Shown here piece after piece: positions 9,606-17,354 of a stretch of 41,796 nt of DNA. Source of the stretch: Gemmatimonadota bacterium (lineage in GTDB: Bacteria > Gemmatimonadota > Gemmatimonadetes > Palauibacterales > Palauibacteraceae); NCBI GenBank assembly GCA_022826685.1, contig JAJDUL010000048.1:1-41796 (forward strand). Direction: 5' to 3'. The notes beneath the pieces are model-generated. The model was given only the letters and a program-made list of their open reading frames with translations. It was not told the DNA's origin and made no database searches. Made by a program: the position numbers and the translations under genes. The stretch's first letter is position 1. Each line of letters starts with the position of its first letter.

Positions 9606-10541
9606 TCATCCGTCGATGGCCAGACCGCCTCCCTTGTGACTTCGGAGCACCAGGGCACGGTTCAAGGCGTAGCCCATCGGCACGGAGATCTCCTCGGTAT
9701 CTTCGGCGTGAATCCGCTTGCCGAAGTTCCCGGCGCGCCGGATGGAGATCTCCTCCCGCTCGAAGTAAGCCCTCTCGCTGGCCTCCCGCCTCCGGCGTTG
9801 GTCCTCGGTCTCGCCCTCCACCCTGACCCAGAGCGGCTCGCTGAATCGGTGTGCGGCGGCCAGCCGATGCCCCAACCAACGCAGGAGGAGCGCCCGCGCG
9901 TCGGCGGCTTCCGGCCCATCCCGCCCCGTCTCGGCCGTGTCTCGCTCGGTGACGGCGAGTACGAGATGATCTTCGTCGATCGACTCCGCCTCCACCCATC
10001 TCGCCGCCCTGCGCGGGTCTCGGTCATGGACCGCGATCACCGCGTCGCTCAAGGGACCCAGCCTGTACTCCCTGTGCCAACACCCGCGCAGGTGACCGGC
10101 GAGAAAACCGAGCATGAGCGAGTGGCGGAACCGGTCCCCCTCCCTCCAGGCCCGGCGTGCTTCGTTCAGGGCGGCGAGCATCTGAAGGAATCCGGCCTCC
10201 CAGCCGAGACCGCCCTCGCCGCCCACACGCTCGTTCGGCGGGCGGGCCGACCGAAGCCTCGCGGCAACGCTCCGCCGGATCCGGTCGACCTGGCCCAAGT
10301 CCCGTTCCTCTGCGGCGTCGGAGATGTCATCGAAGAGGGCCTCGGACTCGATTCCCGGCAGGAAATCGGCGAAAGCAAGCCCGCCGGCCGACCCGAGGTG
10401 GAACGCTCCCGAGCGCTCGGCATCGTCCTCGTCGCGACCCTCGGCGGGAATCCGCTCCAGCCAGGAGACGGCTTCGTCCAGCGCCTTCAGGATCTTTCGG
10501 TACATCGACATCCGCCGCTCGGCCGCGCCCGATCCGTTCAT
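9606..10541 (-). CDS. Unknown protein, second of a paralogous pair
   Basis: A 311-residue acidic, mostly helical, apparently cytosolic protein with no recognised domain. It is a paralogue of the gene immediately upstream. Shared landmarks include LDEA..WL.R.P near residue 20, SEALFDDISDA (about 60-70), a W.AG.LQ.L..LNE.RRA segment (about 110-130), GFLAG.L and L..WLG.RLAAA (about 215-225). It has an extra C-terminus (residues 260-311) with many charged residues. The ATG at 10541 overlaps the upstream stop by four bases (ATGA), so translation is probably coupled. ATG at 10511 is an alternative start that would match the paralogue's N-terminus equally well. I do not recognise the family. Confidence 0.75.
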   Translation of the reverse strand: MNGSGAAERRMSMYRKILKALDEAVSWLERIPAEGRDEDDAERSGAFHLGSAGGLAFADFLPGIESEALFDDISDAAEERDLGQVDRIRRSVAARLRSARPPNERVGGEGGLGWEAGFLQMLAALNEARRAWREGDRFRHSLMLGFLAGHLRGCWHREYRLGPLSDAVIAVHDRDPRRAARWVEAESIDEDHLVLAVTERDTAETGRDGPEAADARALLLRWLGHRLAAAHRFSEPLWVRVEGETEDQRRRREASERAYFEREEISIRRAGNFGKRIHAEDTEEISVPMGYALNRALVLRSHKGGGLAIDG

Positions 10542-11371
10542 GCCCCGCGACCGCCTCCCCCGGCGCGAGGGTCGGCGAGTCTCCGGCCGAAGTGCTGCGC
10601 GCGCCACGTCGAGCGTTCGCACCGAAGGAAGCAAACCTCTTCCGACTCCGGGTCGGACGCTTCGTCGCCCGGCCGCCGGGCGCCGCGGGAAGAGAGCGAG
10701 TCGGTCACCACGTCGGCGGCGGCGAGGCGGAGGCCCAACCAGCTGAACAGGAGTTCCGGATCCTCGGGCGCCTCCGGCGCGTGGCGGGCCAGCCACTCGT
10801 CCCGGAGCGCCTCCCACTCCAGCCACAGGTTCTCCCCCCAGCCGTCGCTGGTGGCGGAAATCACGGTGTCGTGAAGCTCTCCCGGCTCGTGCTCCCCGGG
10901 TCGCTCGTCCCAATGCAGGAGGCCGGCCAGGAAACCCGCCATGATCCAATATCGGTGCGCGTCTCCGTCGTCCCGGGCACGCCGCGTTTCGTTCAGGACG
11001 CCGAGGATCTGCAGGTAGCCCGCGTCCCAGTCGAACGCATCGTCCGCGGTCTCGTCGCCCTCAAGCCCGTCTTCCCCGGCCCCGTCGTCTTCCGACCGCA
11101 GCCTCGATTCGATCAGGCTCCGGACTCGTCGCACCGCGTCCAGATCATCCGTCTCCACCGCATCGGAGATGTCGTCGAACAGCGCCTCCGAGTCCATGCC
11201 CGGGAAGTGGGCCGAGAAGGCGATCCCGCCCGCCTCTCCGAGCCGAAACGTCCCCTGCCGCTCGGCGCCGGAGTCATGGGGGGTGGCGGGCACGCGCGCC
11301 AGCCAGAAGATCGCTTCGTCCAGCGCGGTCAGGAGTTCTCGATAAGCAGACCGCTGCCGCTCGGCGTCCAT
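10538..11371 (-). CDS. Unknown protein, first of a paralogous pair
   Basis: A 277-residue acidic protein, probably helical and cytosolic, with no signal peptide or membrane helix. It shares the conserved blocks of its downstream paralogue: YRELLTALDEA, FRLGEAGGIAF, SEALFDDISDAVE, LQILGVLNETRRA, MAGFLAGLL and WLGLRLAAA. The middle carries an acidic low-complexity stretch (about residues 95-115). It starts 21 bases after the cyclase-family gene, so it belongs to the same transcription unit. The pair looks like an old tandem duplication. No function can be assigned from sequence; the context of peptide breakdown and solute transport is the only hint. Confidence 0.75.
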   Translation of the reverse strand: MDAERQRSAYRELLTALDEAIFWLARVPATPHDSGAERQGTFRLGEAGGIAFSAHFPGMDSEALFDDISDAVETDDLDAVRRVRSLIESRLRSEDDGAGEDGLEGDETADDAFDWDAGYLQILGVLNETRRARDDGDAHRYWIMAGFLAGLLHWDERPGEHEPGELHDTVISATSDGWGENLWLEWEALRDEWLARHAPEAPEDPELLFSWLGLRLAAADVVTDSLSSRGARRPGDEASDPESEEVCFLRCERSTWRAQHFGRRLADPRAGGGGRGA

Positions 11372-11392
11372 CGCGGATTCCTCCCCCGCCCG

Positions 11393-12172
11393 CTACACCG
11401 GAGCCAGTGCGATCACGCGCAGCGGGCTCCCGCTTCCGCCCACGATCTTCAGCGGCGCGGCGATCGCGATGGCGCCCGTCGGGGGCAGCCGGTCGAGGTT
11501 GCACAGGCTCGCGAGGCCGAACCTCCCCGCCCCGTGCATGATCCCGTGGTTCGGGAACGGCGGATCGAACCCTCCCGCCTGGCCCGCGTCGGTGCCGACC
11601 GTCTCCACTCCGACCCCGAGCACCGCGCGGTCGTGGGCCAGCAGGGCCGAAGTTTCCTGGTGAAAGCCCGGCGAGTGGGGGCCATCGTCCGACACGTTGA
11701 GAAACGCCTCCTTCCCTTCCCTCCGGCTCCACCCGGTGCGCAGGAAGACCCAGGCGCCCTCGGGCACGCGTCCGTGCTCCGACTCCCACGCCTCGAGCCC
11801 GGCGGGAGTGAGCAGGAAGTCGGGATCCGCGTTCACCTCCGCCTCCACGTCGATGACGCACGCCGGGCCGACGAATTTCCCTGGCGGGATCGTGTCCGTC
11901 GTCCCGTCGGGGACATCCTTCCCCGTCACCCAGTGGATCGGGGCGTCGAAGTGCGTGCCGGTGTGCTCGCCGAGCGTGAGGTTGTTCCAGTACCAGGCCG
12001 GCCCGTCGTCGTCATACCTCGAGATCTGCTCGATCGTCACTCCCTTCGACGGCGCGAACATCGGAGGGAGATCGATGACGACGGTATCGGGGCCGAGAGG
12101 GATCGTAAGATCCACCACCCGGACGGTGCCCTCGTTCAACTCCTCCACGAGGCGGTTCAGTACGTCCGACAT
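11393..12172 (-). CDS. Cyclase-family (KynB-like) metal-dependent hydrolase
   Basis: A 259-residue protein of the putative cyclase/kynurenine formamidase superfamily. The metal-binding signature HTGTHFDAPIHW is intact (His70, His74, Asp76, His80), and a later FPNHGIMHG segment (about residue 209) matches the second conserved patch. Members hydrolyse N-formylkynurenine, lactones or other amides, and the substrate here is open. There is no signal peptide, so it is cytosolic. It lies 52 bases downstream of the sodium/solute symporter, which may import its substrate, and 21 bases upstream of the unknown pair. Length is normal. Confidence 0.88.
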   Translation of the reverse strand: MSDVLNRLVEELNEGTVRVVDLTIPLGPDTVVIDLPPMFAPSKGVTIEQISRYDDDGPAWYWNNLTLGEHTGTHFDAPIHWVTGKDVPDGTTDTIPPGKFVGPACVIDVEAEVNADPDFLLTPAGLEAWESEHGRVPEGAWVFLRTGWSRREGKEAFLNVSDDGPHSPGFHQETSALLAHDRAVLGVGVETVGTDAGQAGGFDPPFPNHGIMHGAGRFGLASLCNLDRLPPTGAIAIAAPLKIVGGSGSPLRVIALAPV

Positions 12173-12224
12173 TCGAAGTCTCCCTGTCGTTGGTCGACCC
12201 GCGGGCGAGGTCGCGGTCCGCGGG

Positions 12225-13673
12225 TCACTTGTCCCCGAAGAACGGTTCCAGCGTCTGGCCCGGATTCGGTTTCGTCATCAGCGAAACCATGATGAAGAGA
12301 ATCAGGCTCGCACCGACGCCGAGTTCGACGGAATCTATCCCGTAGAGAGGGAAATAGTGTTCCTGGAACCAGAGCGTCCACACGAGGCAGGCGAGGAAGC
12401 CCCCGATCATGGAGGCGACCGCGCCCTTCGCCGTCCCCCGCCGCCAGTTGAGGCCGATGACGATGGGGACGAAGAAGAAGGAGGCGATGAACTTCGCCTG
12501 CTCGAGGACGATGCCCTGCACATCCCCCAGCTTCTGCAGCGCGAAGAAGAGGGGGATGAGAGAGAGGACGACGATCGCCACCCGGTTCGCGTTCACGAGG
12601 TGTTTCTGGCTCGCGTCGGGCCGGATGAACTTCCCGTACAGGTCGTGGGCCACGCCCGCACCGGTGACGAGGAGGATGGAGTTCACGGTGGACATGATCG
12701 CCGACAGCATGGCGACGAGCAGCAGCGCGCCGACCACGGGCGGCAGGACGTGCAGCGCCATGGTGGCGGTGGCCTGATCCTGTGAGGGAAGGTTCGGGAA
12801 CAGCACCCGCATGAGCATGCCGATGGACATGATGCTCGTCGCGATCACGACCTGGAAGCCGATCGCGACGAAGATCGCCTTCCGCACCGTGCGCTCGTCG
12901 CGCATCGAGTAGAAGCGGGTCAGTTCGTACGGCGCCGCCGCGATGGAGAGTCCGAACGCGATCGCGAAGGCGAGGAGTTCGCGCGGCGAGTAGTACCAGC
13001 CCACGAGACGGTCGTCGAGCGTGTCGAGGAAGTCGAGCGACCGCTCGACCGCCGCCACCGGGCTGCCGCCGCCCACCTGGTTGAGGAGGACGGGCACCGC
13101 GACGATCAGCGCCGCGACCATGATCAGCGTCTGCAGGAAATCGATGTACGAACTGGACCGGACGCCGCCGAGAAGCGTGTAGAGCGCGGTCGAGGCGACG
13201 ATGATGAGCATCGCCGTGAGCGGGCGGATCCCGAACACGACCTCCGCGATCTCGCCGCCCGCCTGGAACTGCGCCACCAGATAGATCGTGTAGGCGACGA
13301 CGATGAGGATGCCCGCGAGCGCGCCGGCCTTGGGGCTGCCGTAGCGGGCGGAGATGTAGTCGGGGACGGTGAGCGCGCCGAGCCGCCGCAGTTTCGGGGC
13401 GACGAAGAAGGCACAGACGAGCCACCCCGTCCACAGGCCGAGCCACGGGAAGACCCAGGAGACGCCGGCGAGGTAGTGGCGGCCCGCGGTGCCGACGAAG
13501 GTGCCGGCGGAGATCTGCGTGGCGGCCAGGACGGCGCCGCCGACGATGGGGCCGATCGAGCGGCCGGCGGCGAGGAAGTCGACTTCGGTCTCGGTCCGGA
13601 AGTAGCTCCAGATCGCGATGCCCATGATGATGGCCACGTACACGCCGAGCACGACGAAGAAGACGTCGCTCAT
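12225..13673 (-). CDS. Sodium:solute symporter (SSS family)
   Basis: A 482-residue inner-membrane transporter with about 13 hydrophobic helices. Family features include the N-terminal DFLAAGRSIGP segment, ATQISAGTFVGTAG in helix 2 and the ALTVPDYISARYG loop, all typical of SSS members that import amino acids, sugars or carboxylates with sodium. Substrate specificity is not readable. The ATG overlaps the stop of the upstream one-helix gene by four bases (13670-13673, ATGA), suggesting the two are made together and may form a complex. The peptidase upstream and cyclase downstream point to import of an amino-acid-derived compound. Confidence 0.92.
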   Translation of the reverse strand: MSDVFFVVLGVYVAIIMGIAIWSYFRTETEVDFLAAGRSIGPIVGGAVLAATQISAGTFVGTAGRHYLAGVSWVFPWLGLWTGWLVCAFFVAPKLRRLGALTVPDYISARYGSPKAGALAGILIVVAYTIYLVAQFQAGGEIAEVVFGIRPLTAMLIIVASTALYTLLGGVRSSSYIDFLQTLIMVAALIVAVPVLLNQVGGGSPVAAVERSLDFLDTLDDRLVGWYYSPRELLAFAIAFGLSIAAAPYELTRFYSMRDERTVRKAIFVAIGFQVVIATSIMSIGMLMRVLFPNLPSQDQATATMALHVLPPVVGALLLVAMLSAIMSTVNSILLVTGAGVAHDLYGKFIRPDASQKHLVNANRVAIVVLSLIPLFFALQKLGDVQGIVLEQAKFIASFFFVPIVIGLNWRRGTAKGAVASMIGGFLACLVWTLWFQEHYFPLYGIDSVELGVGASLILFIMVSLMTKPNPGQTLEPFFGDK

Positions 13674-13885
13674 GTCCGCGCACCGGGTGATTCGGATCCG
13701 TCGGGTTCCGCGGTCTCCGCGCGCGCGGAGGGCGAGGCGCCGCGCCCGGAGCGCTGTGCGACGACCTCGGCCCAGCGGCGGTCCAGTTCGTCGTCGGCGC
13801 TGATCGTCTTCCGGAAGAGGAGGATCACGGTGATGCCGAGGGCGAAGAAGCCCGCCGCGATCAGGATGATCGTCAGCGGTGTCAT
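13670..13885 (-). CDS. Small one-helix membrane protein coupled to the symporter
   Basis: A 71-residue protein with one N-terminal hydrophobic helix (about residues 3-23, PLTIILIAAGFFALGIT) and a charged, Ser/Gly/Glu-rich cytosolic tail. I recognise no family. The start at 13885 overlaps the upstream stop by four bases, and its own stop overlaps the symporter ATG by four bases. An upstream in-frame start at 13930 would add 15 residues before the helix and is less likely. Its fixed place before a transporter recalls the small accessory subunits of some SSS and tripartite carriers, but this is inference only. Confidence 0.7.
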   Translation of the reverse strand: MTPLTIILIAAGFFALGITVILLFRKTISADDELDRRWAEVVAQRSGRGASPSARAETAEPDGSESPGART

Positions 13886-14562
13886 GGGGCGGTCCCCCCG
13901 CTCTCGCGGCGGACTCGCGCGTTCCGCCACGTCCAGATCGCGCCGGTCAGCAGCAGCGCGAGGACCGCGAAGTCGGCGATGCGCGCGAATGAGAGCGCAC
14001 CCCCGCGGGACAGCCGGAGCATCCCCGGCACGCTCGACAGGGTGGCCGTCACGACGTCATCGCCGGCCCGGACGAAGCGCGGCAGGCTGGTCGACAGGTC
14101 CAGCCCATCGAGCACGTCCGGGTCCCCTTCCAGCCGAATCAGCCACGGCGTCGTGACGTCCTGGACGACGGTCTCCTCGGCCTCCCGGCCGGCCACGAAG
14201 AAGGGGACCCGGTCCAGCCGCCCGCGCACCGTATTCCGGACGGTGTAGGACACGACGACCGGCGCGTCGGAGGCGACATCGATGCGGTACGCCCCGTCGA
14301 CCGGGGTCAGCGCGGCATCGGCGGCGGGCAGCGGCGCGCCACCCCGCTCCATCTCCGCCAGCGAAAGCGTCTGGTGCTCGATCTGGATGGCGAAGGCCCG
14401 AATCGCGCCGTCCTCCGGCAGGAGACCCTGTCGAACGTGCGCCGCGCCATCGGCGTCCAGCCGGACGAACACCGTGTCCGTCGTCTGCGCTTGCACCGGC
14501 GCCGCGACGGACAGGCCCGCCAGCGCCGCCAGCAGCGCGAGTGCCGGCCTGGACGCAGTCAC
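13882..14562 (-). CDS. Secreted, C-terminally anchored protein of unknown function
   Basis: A 226-residue protein with a signal peptide (ends about residue 25, PVQAQ), a beta-rich extracytoplasmic domain and a C-terminal hydrophobic helix (about 195-212) followed by an Arg-rich tail. It is therefore probably periplasmic with a membrane anchor. I do not recognise the domain. GTG at 14562 is chosen because AGGGGAG lies a few bases upstream; ATG at 14586 would add eight residues and lies five bases after the peptidase stop. The 3' end overlaps the one-helix gene by four bases. The gene belongs to the peptidase-symporter operon. Confidence 0.7.
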   Translation of the reverse strand: MTASRPALALLAALAGLSVAAPVQAQTTDTVFVRLDADGAAHVRQGLLPEDGAIRAFAIQIEHQTLSLAEMERGGAPLPAADAALTPVDGAYRIDVASDAPVVVSYTVRNTVRGRLDRVPFFVAGREAEETVVQDVTTPWLIRLEGDPDVLDGLDLSTSLPRFVRAGDDVVTATLSSVPGMLRLSRGGALSFARIADFAVLALLLTGAIWTWRNARVRRESGGTAP

Positions 14563-14591
14563 CGGTGCTCCCCTCGCACGGCGCATCTGCG

Positions 14592-16373
14592 TCAGCCCGC
14601 CGGCGCCGAAGCCGTCAACGGCGCCAGGACGCGTCGCACCGCCCGGGCCGCCTCGTGGAACCCGTTCGCCACGTGGTTCGCCTCGCGGCGCACTTCGTTC
14701 ACGAGGAAGGGCAGCGCGTCGGAGCCGGCTTCCGCGAGGCCCGGCAACTCGGCCACCCGGGCCAGCCGCGGGATCGGCGTCCTGGGCAACGCCGGGTCGT
14801 GGTCGAACGGCCCTCCCTCCGCGTAGCCGATCGGCACCAGGATTCGCGACAACTCGAGGAACAACTCGTTCACGGCTCCGGCCGCCGTCGCATCCGGGCG
14901 ACTCCGTCCCACCGCCGCGTACAGCTCGTCCAGCGCGGCTCCCAGCGCTTCGAGTTCGGCACGGACCGCGCCGAGGTCGAGCAGACCCCCGGCCGCCTCC
15001 ACGTAACCGTCGACGAATCCCGCGAGTTCCGAGACGGTCTCGCGGAAGTCGTACGGCAGGATGCGCGAGTTGAGCACGCGCGCGATGGAGGCAACGTAGA
15101 CGCCCAGGTCGCGCTCGAGGTTCTCCCGTTCGGCGACGGTCATGACGTCGTCCTCGGTGTGCCACGCGATGTTGCCTCCGCAGCCGCCCGTGGCGTAGAA
15201 GCCGAGCGCCGCGCGCTCGTCCGCCGGGATGTTTGAGAGCAGCATGTAGAACGAGGTGAGCCCGATCTGATTGAAGGAATAGTCGCCGGCCCGGAGCGGC
15301 CGCAGCCGCTTCGCGGTCTTCCCCGTGACGTCCGCGATCGCGCGCGCGCAGAGCGGCCCCGCCTCGGCCATCCACATCACGTCGTCGTACTCCGTCGCGT
15401 GCCAGCAACCCGGCGAGTCGATGTTGATCGCGCCCACGCAGCGCCGGCGGAGTTCGAGCGCGTGCGTGTCGGCATACCAGGTGGAGCCGCCGTAGCGCCC
15501 GGTCGAGTGCGCCGGCCACCAGGCGATGCGCAGCGAACGCTTCAGCCGCCCCGCCTCCGCATGGAAAATCCGGGCCAGTTCCAGCAGCGTCGCATCGCCG
15601 ACCGCGTTGTCGCCGATCCCCACATCCCACGAGTCGTAGTGTCCGTGCACGAGCATGAACTCCTCCGACGCGCCGGCGATGTGTGCCACGGGCAGCTTGC
15701 ACGGGTACCAGCCCTCCTCCAGCCGGACTTCCAGCTGCACGGACTCGCCCACCGCCTCCTTCAGCCGCTCGCCGTCGGGGTTGTTGACCGCGACCACGGG
15801 CGTCCCGGGCTTCGTGGCGAGGTTCCCGGTCGTCGGCGTGCCCCAGATCGACGTGCAGATCCCCCAGTGGATGTTCTCTCCCGGGTTGATGAAGACCTGT
15901 CCCGCCGCCCCCGCCGCCTCGAAGGCGGAAACCATGCCCGGCATCGCGAATCCCTCGCTGAGCACGATCTTGCCGGCCACGTCGGGCAGGTCGTCGCCGA
16001 GCCGCCTCGCGAACAGGTCTCGCTGCCCCGTCGCAGCCGCGGCCGGAACGAAGACGAGTTCCCCTTCGAGCCCGCCCTCCGCCGTCGGTACCGCGAAGGA
16101 CGGCGGTTTGGCCCGTATCGACCCGCCGCTCCACTCCACCGAGGACTCGCGGGGGAGCGAGAGGTAGAGGTCGGGCTCGTGCATCTCGAACGGCACGCCC
16201 ATCCGGCTCAGTTCGGCGGCGATGTACTCGGCCGCGACGTGCTCGTCGTCGCTCCCGGACTCGCGCACGAGCGTCGAGAAGCGTTCGAGCAGGGACCACC
16301 CGGCATCGAAGGAAACGGCGCGCAGGAGGTCGGGTTCAAGGGCGTCGGGGCCTGTGGCGAGCCCCGCCGGCAT
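14592..16373 (-). CDS. M28-family zinc peptidase with PA-like insert
   Basis: A peptidase of about 593 residues without signal peptide, so probably cytosolic. The M28 metal signature GHYDSWDVGIGDNAVGDA is present near residue 245, after a region with PA-domain character. The usual E-E catalytic/metal pair in the following strand is not seen: the segment reads WWPAHSTGRYGGSTWYAD, with His-Ser where Glu-Glu normally stands, which I recall as typical of a subgroup of M28-like proteins. A helical C-terminal domain follows. ATG at 16373 is used; TTG at 16385 (six bases after the previous stop, GGAG upstream) is possible. The gene sits in the run with asparaginase, GNAT and symporter. Confidence 0.85.
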   Translation of the reverse strand: MPAGLATGPDALEPDLLRAVSFDAGWSLLERFSTLVRESGSDDEHVAAEYIAAELSRMGVPFEMHEPDLYLSLPRESSVEWSGGSIRAKPPSFAVPTAEGGLEGELVFVPAAAATGQRDLFARRLGDDLPDVAGKIVLSEGFAMPGMVSAFEAAGAAGQVFINPGENIHWGICTSIWGTPTTGNLATKPGTPVVAVNNPDGERLKEAVGESVQLEVRLEEGWYPCKLPVAHIAGASEEFMLVHGHYDSWDVGIGDNAVGDATLLELARIFHAEAGRLKRSLRIAWWPAHSTGRYGGSTWYADTHALELRRRCVGAINIDSPGCWHATEYDDVMWMAEAGPLCARAIADVTGKTAKRLRPLRAGDYSFNQIGLTSFYMLLSNIPADERAALGFYATGGCGGNIAWHTEDDVMTVAERENLERDLGVYVASIARVLNSRILPYDFRETVSELAGFVDGYVEAAGGLLDLGAVRAELEALGAALDELYAAVGRSRPDATAAGAVNELFLELSRILVPIGYAEGGPFDHDPALPRTPIPRLARVAELPGLAEAGSDALPFLVNEVRREANHVANGFHEAARAVRRVLAPLTASAPAG

Positions 16374-16391
16374 CGTGTCGTTCAATGGTCG

Positions 16392-16871
16392 CTAGCTCCG
16401 GGGAAGGACGGTGAGGGTGGCCTCGATGGCGTGAGGCTCCACCGTGGTGAGTGTGGCGATGACGCGGTAGACGCCGGCCGGCAGCCCGGCTTCGATCCTC
16501 CCGATCCAGCGTTGCGAGGCGCCGGGTTCGAGCGTCTCGCGTCCCAGAACCTGGGCGAAGAACCTGCCCTCCGCCCAACGCCAGACGACGGCGCCATCCT
16601 CCGAGATCACCTCGAAGTCGTAGCGCTGGCCGTCGGGGAAATCGAGGACGAGCGTGGCCTGGCCGTCGTTCGTGCCGGTCAGCTCGAGGACGACAGGCGT
16701 GGCGGCCTGCGGCGATTCTTCGCCGGTCGACAGCGACAGCCGCAACTCCCGGTCGGGCTCCCCTGCCGCGGGTCCCTCCGCCGATCCGGCCGCGCATGCG
16801 ACTGCCGCGAGCGCGGGCAGCAGCACGACCGGAGCCACCGCGCGCACCGCGGCGTTCACCAGGGGACTCAC
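16392..16871 (-). CDS. BsuPI-like (proteinase-inhibitor fold) exported protein
   Basis: A 159-residue protein with an N-terminal hydrophobic export signal (about residues 8-28, with Cys26 in a poor lipobox) and an immunoglobulin-like beta domain. The pattern of a TLVLDFPDGQRYDFEV strand pair followed by VVWRW and the RWIGRI segment matches the BsuPI domain family (intracellular proteinase inhibitor). Most such domains are probably not inhibitors but small beta-sandwich modules. It begins with GTG overlapping the GNAT stop (GTGA, 16868-16871) and ends six bases before the possible TTG start of the M28 peptidase, an interesting pairing of a possible inhibitor and a peptidase. Confidence 0.75.
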   Translation of the reverse strand: MSPLVNAAVRAVAPVVLLPALAAVACAAGSAEGPAAGEPDRELRLSLSTGEESPQAATPVVLELTGTNDGQATLVLDFPDGQRYDFEVISEDGAVVWRWAEGRFFAQVLGRETLEPGASQRWIGRIEAGLPAGVYRVIATLTTVEPHAIEATLTVLPRS

Positions 16872-17323
16872 ACCAGCAACTCGTAGTGGTCGGTGCCGTC
16901 GAGCGCCCAGCCCAGCTCTTCGTACAGTCTCTTTGCCGGCGCGTTGTGGGTCTCGGTCTCCAGGATGAGGCCCTTGGCGCCGGTTTCGACGGCGAGTTCC
17001 CGCGCGCGGTCCATGAGGGCGCGCGCGACCCCGGACCGGCGGGCGTCCGGCGCCACGAAGAGGTCGTTGAGGATCCAGAGCCGTCTCATCGATACGGAGG
17101 AGAAGGACGGGAAGAGCTGCACGAACCCCAGGGGCCATCCGTCCTCGGTCTCCGCCACGAACACGCGCGATTCGCCGGCTCGGAGACGTGCGGCCAGGAA
17201 CCGGCGGGCCCCCTCCGGATCCGCCGACTGGCGGTAGAACTGGCGGTACCCGTCGAACAGCGGCGCGAGGCGGTCGACATCCTCGAGACCCGCTTCCCTG
17301 ACGATCACGGTCACTTCGGACAC
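16868..17323 (-). CDS. GNAT-family N-acetyltransferase
   Basis: A 151-residue cytosolic acetyl-CoA-dependent acyltransferase. The central acetyl-CoA loop reads LFVAPDARRSGVARALM (about residues 91-107), the usual R/QxxGxG/A pattern. The C-terminal segment NAPAKRLYEELGW is the conserved GNAT motif B helix and turn. The acceptor may be a small amine, an amino acid or a protein. It starts with GTG, 31 bases after the asparaginase stop, and overlaps the BsuPI-like gene by four bases. Confidence 0.88.
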   Translation of the reverse strand: MSEVTVIVREAGLEDVDRLAPLFDGYRQFYRQSADPEGARRFLAARLRAGESRVFVAETEDGWPLGFVQLFPSFSSVSMRRLWILNDLFVAPDARRSGVARALMDRARELAVETGAKGLILETETHNAPAKRLYEELGWALDGTDHYELLV

Positions 17324-17354
17324 GGCGGACGCGAGGTCCGGGTCGGGCGCCCCG

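Noticed and set aside
10157..12292. A 711-codon plus-strand open frame
   Set aside because: It crosses three coupled minus-strand genes and has Arg/Pro-rich composition without motifs.
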